Source of the DNA: Pseudomonadota bacterium
GTDB taxonomy: Bacteria > Pseudomonadota > Gammaproteobacteria > Burkholderiales > Methylophilaceae
Direction of reading: 5' to 3'
DNA: 64,000 bases
Assembly: GCA_029781535.1 (NCBI GenBank)
Contig: JAKOWL010000250.1
Coordinates: 34,711 to 98,710, forward strand
In this document: in pieces, positions 52,221-61,495 of the stretch
Position numbering within the stretch: position 1 is the first letter of the stretch
How the letters are laid out: the number at the start of each line of letters is the position of its first letter
Notes under the pieces: generated by a model
What the model saw: only the letters and a program-made list of their open reading frames with translations
What the model was told of the DNA's origin: nothing
Databases searched by the model: none
Position numbers and translations under genes: made by a program

Positions 52221-53687
52221 TTAGAACGTATACATAGCAGTCAGCCAGAGTTTCTCGGTATCACGGATACGTCCACGATTGCCCGCTACGTTGTTAGCTG
52301 TGTTAGCAGCTGCGGCATAATGGTCATCTTCACTATATTTCCCGTATTCGACTTTGGCCATCCAGTTCTTGTTGACGTTATATGTCGCAGCCACATTCCA
52401 TTCAGTGCCATATTTGTCACCATTCGTCTTAGTACCGCTGCCCACGGTATAAAAATCTTTATCTGATTTGATCACGTGGTAATCTGCAAAAAACAGAATG
52501 TCATCCCATTTATAAGTCGCTGTCACGAAAGTGTCCTGTATACCCTGTCTTGGTGTTGCCAGAAACTTATCCACCCACCCCTGGAACAGGTGATTAGTGC
52601 CCAATGGGGTCTGAAAAGCATATTTACTGTCATTGCTAGACAACAGTTCCTGGTCGGCACGAATCGTGAAATTATCGATACCAACACCACCCCCCACTTT
52701 GTAGTAATGCGCATCTATACGCTTGTCCCCGCTTTGATAGTCTGTCTGTTTAGCATATTCAGCGGTGTAAAGCGCCCTCAGGTTTGGGTTGAATGGGTGT
52801 ATGCCATCCAGACGCAACCCGAGAATCTTGTTGGACTGGTCTGCGGATGCATTGGGCTTACCATTATTGTTGAGCGTGCCTGCGCCAAACCAGGCGTTAC
52901 CAAAACCCAAATCTTCAAAACCATCCAGATAAGCATAGCCAATCAGGTTCTCAGTAGGTGAAATACGATATTTAACATTAGCAATCTCGAGCGCACCTTC
53001 ATCGCGGTTCTTGGTAGTGATTTGTCTCACACGCTCAAAGTGAGCCAAAAAGACCTCTGTATCAGGAATGCTTTTATTCAATACCGAAACTCCATCAAAC
53101 ACTTGCATTACTTGGCGGAAACCAATATCCCCGATGAACCGAACGTTATCCAGGTTGACTTGTTGTCGGCCAAGACGAAATTTGGTGTTTCTGATCCCCG
53201 TCCAATCGATATAAAGTTGATTGATTCCTGTATATGTCGGATCGACAATCTTTGCATATTCCACGGTTCTGATTTGGTTAGAAGCACCATTGATGAGCGT
53301 GTTATTGGTGCTATCGTTAAAGTTATCTACAATTTTTGTCACATCTATCAACTGCGCTGCAAAACTAAAGTTTTTGTAAGGTGCTGTTTGCCAGCCTATC
53401 AAGCTGCGCAGTGTTAGTCCCTCGGCATCTTTGAGCTCTTGATTCGCAGTTGGATTAGGAGTTGTACCCACGATAGTTGTCGGCTGCAGACCATCTTGAT
53501 CCACATGCTCATAACGCAACCTGAAGCTGGTCAAATTCTTGCCTTGTTTTACCGAGTCCATAAAAGTATATTCATCTTCAGAGTGTGTTACGGCCTCTTC
53601 AGCAAGTGCCGCATATGAGAACGCTGCCAGCGCCATGCCTAAAGCAAATGCAAGCTTGGATTGATTAAAAATATTTAAAGATTTCAT
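52221..53687 (-). CDS. Outer-membrane porin-like beta-barrel protein (alginate-export-like)
   Basis: Signal peptide ...ALGMALAAFSYAALAEEA; RLGRQQVNLDNVRFIGDIGFRQVMQVFDGV; C-terminal aromatic KLWLTAMYTF. Confidence 0.82.
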   Translation of the reverse strand: MKSLNIFNQSKLAFALGMALAAFSYAALAEEAVTHSEDEYTFMDSVKQGKNLTSFRLRYEHVDQDGLQPTTIVGTTPNPTANQELKDAEGLTLRSLIGWQTAPYKNFSFAAQLIDVTKIVDNFNDSTNNTLINGASNQIRTVEYAKIVDPTYTGINQLYIDWTGIRNTKFRLGRQQVNLDNVRFIGDIGFRQVMQVFDGVSVLNKSIPDTEVFLAHFERVRQITTKNRDEGALEIANVKYRISPTENLIGYAYLDGFEDLGFGNAWFGAGTLNNNGKPNASADQSNKILGLRLDGIHPFNPNLRALYTAEYAKQTDYQSGDKRIDAHYYKVGGGVGIDNFTIRADQELLSSNDSKYAFQTPLGTNHLFQGWVDKFLATPRQGIQDTFVTATYKWDDILFFADYHVIKSDKDFYTVGSGTKTNGDKYGTEWNVAATYNVNKNWMAKVEYGKYSEDDHYAAAANTANNVAGNRGRIRDTEKLWLTAMYTF

Positions 53688-53725
53688 CTTGGTTCCCTGT
53701 GTATTTTGTTGATATCTATTTTGAA

Positions 53726-54526
53726 TTAAGCAGCTTTCTTGGCATGGCGCTCGTAAAGGAAACGCAACACCTCGCTACGTAAATGGTTGTAGGTTGCATC
53801 CTCTGCCAAGGCTAGGCGGTTACGCTGTTTTGGCAGGCTAACATCCAGAATCTCGCCTATCGTTGCGGAAGGCCCGTTGGTCATCATCACAATACGGTCT
53901 GAAAGCAATACAGCCTCATCCACATCATGCGTCACCATGACCGCTGTACAATTCTTTTCCGTCATGATGCGCATCAATTCATCCTGCAGATTGGCACGGG
54001 TCAACGCATCCAGCGCACCAAACGGTTCATCCAGCAGTAACACTTTTGGCTCCATTGCCAATGCCCGCGCTATACCTACCCGCTGTTTCATCCCACCTGA
54101 TATCTCATGCGGCCTTTTCTCAGCGGCATGTGTAAGCCCCACCAGCTTAAGTGCTGCATACGCACGCGCTTCCAGTTGCATGCTGGTTTCAGATTCAAAA
54201 ACGCGCTCTACAGCAAGATATACATTTTCAAAGCAGGTTAACCAAGGTAACAAGGAGTGGTTCTGAAACACGACCGCACGCTCAGGCCCTGGCCTAGCAA
54301 TCTCGCGGCCAGCACAGAATAAATGGCCTGAGGTAGGTTCTAACAGCCCAGCGATCAGGTTCAATACCGTGGACTTGCCACAACCAGAGTGGCCGATGAT
54401 GGAGACGAACTCGCCCTGGTCAATACTCAGGTTGATATTATTCAATGCTTCAAACGTACCTTTTTTGGTCACGAACTTCATACCTACATTTTCGAGGTAT
54501 ACATATTTTTCGATTGGTTTTTCCAT
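53726..54526 (-). CDS. nrtC: Nitrate ABC transporter ATP-binding protein
   Basis: SIIGHSGCGKSTVLNLIAGL; HEISGGMKQRVGIARALAMEPKVLLLDEPFGALDALTR; start at MEKPIEK. Confidence 0.92.
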   Translation of the reverse strand: MEKPIEKYVYLENVGMKFVTKKGTFEALNNINLSIDQGEFVSIIGHSGCGKSTVLNLIAGLLEPTSGHLFCAGREIARPGPERAVVFQNHSLLPWLTCFENVYLAVERVFESETSMQLEARAYAALKLVGLTHAAEKRPHEISGGMKQRVGIARALAMEPKVLLLDEPFGALDALTRANLQDELMRIMTEKNCTAVMVTHDVDEAVLLSDRIVMMTNGPSATIGEILDVSLPKQRNRLALAEDATYNHLRSEVLRFLYERHAKKAA

Positions 54527-54548
54527 GTTGTTTCCTTCCAGCATGTAT

Positions 54549-55481
54549 TTATTCGTAAGAAAAGCGTTTGGCGATGAGCAGCAGCGATTGCTCCAGCAGC
54601 AATCCGATGATCCCCACCACAAATATCGCGATGATGATGTGTTCCACCACCAGATTGTTCCACTCGTCCCATACCCAGAAGCCAATCCCTGCACCACCGG
54701 TCAGCATCTCTGCGGCCACAATTACCAGCCACGCTGTGCCAATGGACAATCGAATGCCGGTCATCATGTATGGCAACACGCTAGGGAACAGAATTTTGGT
54801 GACGATCTTCCACTCACTCAGGTTAAGTACCTTGGCCACATTCATGTAATCTTGTGGCACTTTGGATACGCCCACGGCAGTGTTGATAATCATTGGCCAT
54901 ATCGCAGTGATGAAAATCACCCAGATTGCGGCTGGGTTTGCCGCCTTGAACACCAGCAAACCTATAGGCAGCCAAGCCAGTGGTGAAACAGGGCGTAGCA
55001 AGCTAATGATGGGGGATGTCATGCGTGCCAGGAACTCGAAACGACCAATCATGAAACCAAACGGAATACCCACCAATGCCGCCATACTGAAGCCCAGACC
55101 GACACGTTCAAGGGAATTGAGGATATTCCAGCCAATCCCCTGATCATTTGGGCCATTGATATAAAATGGATCGCTAAACAGTTTTACTGCTGCCTCGAAA
55201 GTCACAATAGGTCCTGGCAGACCCTTGGTAACAGCCGCAATCATGCTCCAGACACCTATCAACAGTGCCAAACCCATCACTGGCGGTATTAACCACTGCA
55301 TAAATGGTTTAACTTTGCTTAAGGCACTGCTTTTAGCAATCGATGCGACTGTGTCTTCTTTAACTGCTGATTTATCCTCAACAATCTGTACTGCAGCCAT
55401 ACCCGGTTTCGATTCAATGGGTTTTTCTTCAGTTTTTGATTGCATAGGTAAACCTTCCTTGCGTAGTGGCACAACACTCAT
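54549..55481 (-). CDS. nrtB: Nitrate ABC transporter permease
   Basis: LRPVSPLAWLPIGLLVFKAANPAAIWVIFITAIWPMIINTAVGV. Confidence 0.92.
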   Translation of the reverse strand: MSVVPLRKEGLPMQSKTEEKPIESKPGMAAVQIVEDKSAVKEDTVASIAKSSALSKVKPFMQWLIPPVMGLALLIGVWSMIAAVTKGLPGPIVTFEAAVKLFSDPFYINGPNDQGIGWNILNSLERVGLGFSMAALVGIPFGFMIGRFEFLARMTSPIISLLRPVSPLAWLPIGLLVFKAANPAAIWVIFITAIWPMIINTAVGVSKVPQDYMNVAKVLNLSEWKIVTKILFPSVLPYMMTGIRLSIGTAWLVIVAAEMLTGGAGIGFWVWDEWNNLVVEHIIIAIFVVGIIGLLLEQSLLLIAKRFSYE

Positions 55482-55510
55482 GGTGGGCTCCCAAATATAG
55501 TCTAGTAAAA

Positions 55511-56803
55511 TTAAGCCTTGATCTTGAACCCTGCTGCATAGGCAGATGGATTGCTGCCATCCCATACGACACCATCCATCAGCTTGGAAGAACGCATCTG
55601 TTTTTTCGGTACACTTACTCCTACTTGTGTTGCAGCTTGTGTATACAAATCGATATGATTAACCTTCTTGGCAACAGCCAAATAGTCCGGGTCTGACTTC
55701 AACATGCCCCAGCGTTTATGCTGTGTCATGAACCACATACCATCAGACAGGTACGGGAACGGCACGGCACCGTCATTGAAGAATTTCATGTAGTTCGGGT
55801 CCTTCCATTTTTTACCGTTACCATTGTCATAATCACCAAGAAAACGGCCTAAAATCACATCTTTTGGTGCATTGACATAAGCCTTGCCGGAAATCAGTTC
55901 TGCCACACTGGCACGGTTAACAGAAGCGTCGATATATTTGCAAGCCTCCAACACTGCCATAATCATGGCACGGGCCGTATTAGGATATTTGGCAACAAAT
56001 TCGGCAGTAGTGCCCAACACTTTTTCCGGATGGTCTGTCCAGATATCCTGACTTGTTGCGACTGTATAACCTACTTTGTCGTAGATGGCGCGGGCATTCC
56101 AAGGCTCACCGACACAGAAGCCATCCATATTGCCAATACGCATATTGGCCACCATTTGTGGTGGCGGCACCACGATAGTTTTCACGTCCTTGATTGGGTC
56201 AATGCCATTGGCTGCCAACCAGTAGTTCAGCCACATCGCGTGTGTGCCGGTCGGAAATGTCTGTGCAAACGTGTAATCACGGTTTTCATTTTCAATCAGA
56301 CGCTTCAAGCTTTTGCCGTCTTTAACCCCTTTTTCCTTGATCTGATTGGACAAGCTGATACCCTGGCCGTTATTGTTCAAAGACATCAGCACCGCCATAT
56401 CTTTTTGCTGACCACCAACACCCATTTGCACACCGTAGACCAAACCATAAAGCACATGTGCAGCATGCAGTTCCCCATTTACTACCTTATCACGCACACC
56501 TGCCCAGCTTGCTTCCTTACTAGGTGTGATTTTGATTCCGTATTTCTTGTCAAAACCCATTTCAGCTGCGACGACAATCGGCGCACAATCGGTCAACGGG
56601 ATAAATCCTATCTTCACTTCAGTGAGCTCAGGCGCATCTGAACCTGCAGCCCAAGCGCTACTGCGTATTCCGGCTGGTACGATATTCATCATGGCTGCCG
56701 CTCCAAACGCACCTGCAACAGCCTGTTTGAAAAAGCCTCTTCGGCTGGCATCCATCTGGTTTGCAGATTCGATCTTGGCAATCTTTTTGGCGCTTTCACT
56801 CAT
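55511..56803 (-). CDS. nrtA: Nitrate ABC transporter substrate-binding protein (Tat signal)
   Basis: DASRRGFFKQAVAGAFGAAAMMN; EVKIGFIPLTDCAPIVVAAEMGFDKKYGI. Confidence 0.93.
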   Translation of the reverse strand: MSESAKKIAKIESANQMDASRRGFFKQAVAGAFGAAAMMNIVPAGIRSSAWAAGSDAPELTEVKIGFIPLTDCAPIVVAAEMGFDKKYGIKITPSKEASWAGVRDKVVNGELHAAHVLYGLVYGVQMGVGGQQKDMAVLMSLNNNGQGISLSNQIKEKGVKDGKSLKRLIENENRDYTFAQTFPTGTHAMWLNYWLAANGIDPIKDVKTIVVPPPQMVANMRIGNMDGFCVGEPWNARAIYDKVGYTVATSQDIWTDHPEKVLGTTAEFVAKYPNTARAMIMAVLEACKYIDASVNRASVAELISGKAYVNAPKDVILGRFLGDYDNGNGKKWKDPNYMKFFNDGAVPFPYLSDGMWFMTQHKRWGMLKSDPDYLAVAKKVNHIDLYTQAATQVGVSVPKKQMRSSKLMDGVVWDGSNPSAYAAGFKIKA

Positions 56804-56831
56804 GTCTACTCCTTATCAATTCACAAATAAA

Positions 56832-56888
56832 AAAGGCGTCTTGAGCATGCGGCAGCACGAAGCCTACCTACATATTCAAGACGCCTTT
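56832..56888 (-). terminator. Conditional intrinsic terminator in nrtA leader
   Basis: 13-bp perfect basal stem AAAGGCGTCTTGA / TCAAGACGCCTTT with extra inner pairing and T-tract. Confidence 0.88.
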
Positions 56889-56959
56889 GTCTCTATTTAA
56901 AACGAAATACCAACCTTGGCATTTCTAACTTTTGTGTCACCCGCCATTGGGAAACACAA
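56832..56959 (-). promoter_or_regulatory. ANTAR (NasT) antitermination leader: two hexaloop hairpins plus intrinsic terminator
   Basis: P1 TTGTGTTTCCC-AATGGC-GGGTGACACAA; P2 GAAATGCC-AAGGTT-GGTATTTC; both loops A at 1, G at 4; then AAAGGCGTCTTGA...TCAAGACGCCTTTTTT. Confidence 0.88.
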
Positions 56960-56991
56960 CATTTGCATCTACTACTGAATAACTTAACCCG

Positions 56992-57570
56992 CTACAAAAT
57001 CAGCATTTTTGCCGCATCTATCAATTGTCCTGACAAATCCGCCAATTTCATGTTTTTTTTCATCGCCATGCTGCGCAACAGGCTATAAGCCTCGTCTTCA
57101 TCCAAATTGCGCTGCTTCATGAGTAACCCTTTTGCCTGCTCTACTACTTTGCGCTCTTCGAGTTTTAGCTTCGTCAGCGCCAACTCTTCACGTAAGTTAT
57201 TGAATTCTTCAAATCTGGCAATTGCTGCATCTATCACCGGAGTCAACCTTTCTGTGGGAATATTACCGACCACATAAGCACTCACACCTGCTTGTGTCGC
57301 CGCACGAATCTTGTCCTTATCTCCATCATGCGTAAACATTACCACAGGGCATCCTGCATTCATGGTCATTACACATACATTCTCCAGGGCATCACGATTT
57401 GGCGATTCCATATCCATGATCACTATATCCGGCTTCAACCGTGCACACTGATCCTCGATATTTATCGCATTCTTGATATGCGCGACCACCTCGTAACCAT
57501 TATCAACCAATGATTGCTTGAGCGGTTTGCTTCGATCAGGCTCATCGTCGATAATCATTACCCTTAGCAT
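56992..57570 (-). CDS. nasT: ANTAR-domain response regulator/antiterminator NasT
   Basis: MLRVMIIDDEPDRSKPLKQSL receiver; C-terminal KLEERKVVEQAKGLLMKQRNLDEDEAYSLLRSMAMKKNMKLADLSGQLI (ANTAR). Confidence 0.93.
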   Translation of the reverse strand: MLRVMIIDDEPDRSKPLKQSLVDNGYEVVAHIKNAINIEDQCARLKPDIVIMDMESPNRDALENVCVMTMNAGCPVVMFTHDGDKDKIRAATQAGVSAYVVGNIPTERLTPVIDAAIARFEEFNNLREELALTKLKLEERKVVEQAKGLLMKQRNLDEDEAYSLLRSMAMKKNMKLADLSGQLIDAAKMLIL

Positions 57571-57581
57571 GGTCGAACAAA

Positions 57582-57597
57582 AGCAATTGCTATGCCA
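57582..57597 (-). promoter_or_regulatory. Candidate sigma54 promoter of nasT
   Basis: Minus strand TGGCATA-GCAA-TTGCT. Confidence 0.68.
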
Positions 57598-57685
57598 CAC
57601 TATTCAACAATAAATAACCTAATGATTCTAATAGATTAATTACGAATATTCAGAATTCTGATTGTGACAATTAGCGCCTCAGCAA

Positions 57686-57733
57686 TGCACAAAATCAGTG
57701 CAAATGCTCCGAAAAACAGCACCGATTGGCAAA
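57686..57733 (-). promoter_or_regulatory. Candidate NtrC-type enhancer upstream of nasT
   Basis: TGCACAAAATCAGTGCA (57686-57702) plus weak GCACCGATTGGCAAA (57719-57733), centres about 32 bp apart. Confidence 0.55.
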
Positions 57734-57808
57734 CAAATCTGCTAGGAAATAGCAAGCTAGAATGATTTTTAGAAGACTGATGGAATAAAGCTTAGTTAGA
57801 TTGAACTT

Positions 57809-57842
57809 GCATCGGTCCAGTCCATCAGACCTGGACCGATGC
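57809..57842. repeat. 12-bp perfect inverted repeat
   Basis: GCATCGGTCCAG-TCCATCAGAC-CTGGACCGATGC. Confidence 0.85.
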
Positions 57843-57853
57843 TAGAGACAAAC

Positions 57854-58564
57854 TTATTGAGTCTTTTTAGCCAACAAGGTGCTGGCTTCGCTGATATTCG
57901 CCTCAATCTCTTTATTCAGCAACTCATCTTCTTTGCCAATGAGCGGCTGTAGACGTTTCCAGAAGTCGATAGCTTTTTGATATTCAGCGTCATTAAAGGC
58001 TATCGTACCTGCAAGCAAGAGCGCTTTAGGATTTTTTGCATCGATTTGCAAGGCTTGATCTACCAAGCTTTTTGATTTCTCATCGAATTTGCTTTGATTT
58101 GTCACAGCCAAGGCATCCGCATAGTCTGCTAATAGCTGCGCATCATTTTTAATCAGCTTCGCCGCCTTTTCAAAAGCTCCCACGGCTTTGCCATGCTGCT
58201 TGATTTCTACATACGTACGCGCAAGCAATGCCCAATTGTCTCCATTTTCAGGTGACTTCTCCAACTTGGCGGCCAGCTTGTCAGCCATTGCTTCCAGATC
58301 ACCCATTTCATGACTATTACTGCCAGGCATGCTTGGTGCACCACCCATTTGCACTGGTGGCATAGTTTCTTGGGGGGCAATACGTGCTGCCTGTGGTGAG
58401 CCAATCTTCCAGTAAATCAATCCGGCCAACAATGGAACTGCCAGAAAAACACTCAACAACGGCAAATTCTGCTTGAATGTCTTGTCAGCACTAAATCCAA
58501 TTACAGGCAATAAAACTGCGCCCGCTATCACACCCAAAATAAACCCTATTAATAAAAGAGCCAT
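57854..58564 (-). CDS. ccmI: Cytochrome c maturation protein CcmI (TPR)
   Basis: Two N-terminal TM helices then TPR region NWALLARTYVEIKQHGKAVGAFEKAAKL; adjacent to ccmH. Confidence 0.85.
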   Translation of the reverse strand: MALLLIGFILGVIAGAVLLPVIGFSADKTFKQNLPLLSVFLAVPLLAGLIYWKIGSPQAARIAPQETMPPVQMGGAPSMPGSNSHEMGDLEAMADKLAAKLEKSPENGDNWALLARTYVEIKQHGKAVGAFEKAAKLIKNDAQLLADYADALAVTNQSKFDEKSKSLVDQALQIDAKNPKALLLAGTIAFNDAEYQKAIDFWKRLQPLIGKEDELLNKEIEANISEASTLLAKKTQ

Positions 58565-58566
58565 GC

Positions 58567-58983
58567 TTATTCTTCCTCCGCTTCAAAATCTTCATTGCCA
58601 GCACGTTTTTTAAGCGTACGGATCAAAAAAACAGCGCCTATCAGAAAACCGACAAAAGGTCCCAGCCAAAGCAACATGGTGCTGCGCTTCATAGGGGGAC
58701 GGTACATCACGAAATCGCCATATCTTGCAACCAGGTAATCCACGACTTCCTTGTCGCTTTTACCTGCGTGCATCTGTTCGCGAATTTCTTTTCGTAGATC
58801 CTCTGCCAATGGTGCATTTGAATCAGCCAAGGTTTGATTTTGGCATACCAGGCAGCGCAACTCTTGCGAAAGGCTCTTTAAGCGAGCCTCCAGTACAGGA
58901 TCCTCTGCCAGCGGTTTTGCTTCTCCTGCAAAAACCAAAGCACAGGCCGTTAACATGTAAAATAGGACTATCCATCTTTTCAT
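58567..58983 (-). CDS. ccmH: Cytochrome c maturation protein CcmH
   Basis: LRCLVCQNQTLADSNAPLAEDLRKEIREQMHAGKSDKEVVDYLVARYGDFVMYRPP. Confidence 0.95.
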   Translation of the reverse strand: MKRWIVLFYMLTACALVFAGEAKPLAEDPVLEARLKSLSQELRCLVCQNQTLADSNAPLAEDLRKEIREQMHAGKSDKEVVDYLVARYGDFVMYRPPMKRSTMLLWLGPFVGFLIGAVFLIRTLKKRAGNEDFEAEEE

Positions 58984-59513
58984 CGCTGTAGCTCTTTCAC
59001 CATAGGCAAAATCTTAGTGTACAAAAGCTCCTTGGTTATCGGACCAATCTGCTTATAACGTATCACCCCTGACTTATCAATCAAGTAAGTCTCCGGTACT
59101 CCATATACACCATAATCAATACCGATTCGTCCATCCATATCCGTAGCAACGAGCTTGTACGGATTTCCAGCTGTTTTCAGCACATCCTGCGCTTCTGCGT
59201 CAGTATCTTTATAATCCAGCCCATATAATTGAATTTCGCTGATTTTTGACATATCCATCAGCACTGGGTGCTCTTCACGGCATGCTCCACACCAGGAAGC
59301 CCAAACATTCAACAACCAGACTTTACCTTTCATTTCTTCGCTGGAGAATTTCTTGCCTGTTTCAGCCAGTACAGGTGCATTGAACAATGGTGCAGGTTTC
59401 CCTACCAATGGCGATGGAACCTCATGCGGATCCAGATATAAGCCTTTGAACAAGAAACCGACGACGATAAAAAACAATGCCAGAGGCAGCAAAGATTTTA
59501 CTAGCTTACTCAT
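58980..59513 (-). CDS. ccmG: Thiol:disulfide interchange protein CcmG/DsbE
   Basis: WLLNVWASWCGACREEHPVLM; YGVYGVPETYLID. Confidence 0.95.
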   Translation of the reverse strand: MSKLVKSLLPLALFFIVVGFLFKGLYLDPHEVPSPLVGKPAPLFNAPVLAETGKKFSSEEMKGKVWLLNVWASWCGACREEHPVLMDMSKISEIQLYGLDYKDTDAEAQDVLKTAGNPYKLVATDMDGRIGIDYGVYGVPETYLIDKSGVIRYKQIGPITKELLYTKILPMVKELQR

Positions 59514-61495
59514 GCTTCTACTCCCGGCACATAACCAGCATCCATTGCCGCTTTTTTATTGGCAACTCGATAGCGACGATCTGACAGTGCAAGAACACCA
59601 CCCAAAGCCATCAACATGCACCCAGCCCATATCCATTGCACAAAAGGCTTGATATAGATCCTGACACTCCAGGCGCCATTTTCCAGCGGCTCACCTAGAG
59701 ACACATACAAGTCGCGAACTATTCCCGGCTTGATATCGGCTTCTGTCATCACCGAGCCTTGCACAGGATAAAAACGCTTTTCCGGCTTGAGAGTGACAAT
59801 CTCTTTCCCATTTTGTGAAACGGCGATGCTACCTTGTGAAGACATATAGTTTGGTCCAGTAATATCTTTCACACCTTCAAAGCGGAATACCAGATTCTGA
59901 ATCGTGGCAGTATCACTCACATCCATACGCAAATCTTGTTCGGATTCGTAACCCTTTACCAAGGTAACGCCCAAGACAAAGATACCAATACCCAAATGTG
60001 CCACTAACATGCCATAGAATGCCAGTGGAATGGATTTAAGCGTATCTATCAGTTTAGCGCCTGTCATCCCTCTGGTTTTCACCCTGTTTATTAATAGGAC
60101 GAACGTAGTGCTGATAACCCAGACTCCCATGAATACACCCATCGCCACCATCGCGGTAAGTTTACCCATGATAAATGGAACCAGCACCGCCGAGAGCAAG
60201 CTAATCACAGCCGCGACACGAATACGGACGCCAATCTCCGGCAGGTTTGCTTTTTTCCATTTGGCGAGGGGTCCCAAACCCAGTAAGAATATGCCCGGAA
60301 CCATAATGGCAACAAACACGGCATCGAAATAAGGTGGGCCAACGGAAATCTTTCCTGCACCCAAGGCATCCATCAGAAGAGGATACAAAGTACCCAACAT
60401 CACAGAGCCTGCTGCAGCTGCCAATACGACATTGTTGGCCAATAACATCGATTCTCTGGATACAACACCAAACCTTTCACCCAAACCTACATTAGGTGCT
60501 CTTAGTGCAAACAGTAACAGCGCACCACCGATAACAACAACAAGATAAAGCAGAATGAACAAACCACGGCTTGGATCAGTTGCAAACGCATGTACCGAAG
60601 TCAGCACCCCTGAACGCACCAGGAAGGTGCCCAGCAAACTGAGCGAGAACGCACAGATAGAAAGCAGTACAGTCCATACTTTGAAAGCATCTCGTTTCTC
60701 AGTAACTGCTAATGAGTGAATCAACGCAGTACCAACCAGCCAAGGCATGAACGATGCGTTCTCTACCGCATCCCAGAACCACCATCCACCCCATCCCAAC
60801 TCGTAATACGCCCATCTGCTGCCGAAAGCTATCCCTAATGTCAAGAACACCCAAGCTACCGTGGTCCAAGGTCTGGTCCAGCGCGCCCAAGTGATATCTA
60901 ACCGGCCATCCAGCAATGCTGCAATCGCGAAGGCAAAAGCGACAGAGAACCCCACATAGCCCATATACAATACAGGTGGATGAAACACCATGCCCGGGTC
61001 CTGCAGAAGCGGATTCAAATCGCGGCCATCCATCGCGGCGGGTATCAGGCGTTCGAATGGATTAGAAGTAAATAGAATAAATGCCAGAAAGCCAATGCTC
61101 ACCAACCCCATTACGGCTATCAGGCGTATCCTGAAGCTTTCGGGAAGATTCTTAACGAACATAGTCACTGCCATGGTCCATACCGACAATATGGTCACCC
61201 ATAACAGCATGGAGCCCTCGTGACCGCCCCATAGAGCTGCTAGCCGATATATCAATGGCAACTGTGAATTAGAATTGGAGGCTACATAAAGTACGGAAAA
61301 ATCATTTACGTAAAAGGAATAATCCAGACACAAGAAAGCGATGATAATAAAAACAAACTGCGCTCTGGCTGCTGGCACAACAGTGTTTGCCAATTTTGGC
61401 TGGTTTTTCCAAACCCCTATCAAGGGTAATATGCCCTGAATGATTGCGAAACAAAAAGCAAGAATCAGAGAGAATTGACCTATTTCAGGTATCAC
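59510..61495 (-). CDS. ccmF: Heme lyase CcmF
   Basis: LWGGHEGSMLLWV; WGGWWFWDAVENASFMPWL. Confidence 0.97.
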   Translation of the reverse strand: MIPEIGQFSLILAFCFAIIQGILPLIGVWKNQPKLANTVVPAARAQFVFIIIAFLCLDYSFYVNDFSVLYVASNSNSQLPLIYRLAALWGGHEGSMLLWVTILSVWTMAVTMFVKNLPESFRIRLIAVMGLVSIGFLAFILFTSNPFERLIPAAMDGRDLNPLLQDPGMVFHPPVLYMGYVGFSVAFAFAIAALLDGRLDITWARWTRPWTTVAWVFLTLGIAFGSRWAYYELGWGGWWFWDAVENASFMPWLVGTALIHSLAVTEKRDAFKVWTVLLSICAFSLSLLGTFLVRSGVLTSVHAFATDPSRGLFILLYLVVVIGGALLLFALRAPNVGLGERFGVVSRESMLLANNVVLAAAAGSVMLGTLYPLLMDALGAGKISVGPPYFDAVFVAIMVPGIFLLGLGPLAKWKKANLPEIGVRIRVAAVISLLSAVLVPFIMGKLTAMVAMGVFMGVWVISTTFVLLINRVKTRGMTGAKLIDTLKSIPLAFYGMLVAHLGIGIFVLGVTLVKGYESEQDLRMDVSDTATIQNLVFRFEGVKDITGPNYMSSQGSIAVSQNGKEIVTLKPEKRFYPVQGSVMTEADIKPGIVRDLYVSLGEPLENGAWSVRIYIKPFVQWIWAGCMLMALGGVLALSDRRYRVANKKAAMDAGYVPGVEA

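Noticed and set aside
54369-54986. 205-aa plus-strand ORF
   Set aside because: Antisense to nrtC/nrtB; His/Gln-rich shadow translation.
56030-56641. 203-aa plus-strand ORF
   Set aside because: Antisense to nrtA; no independent support.
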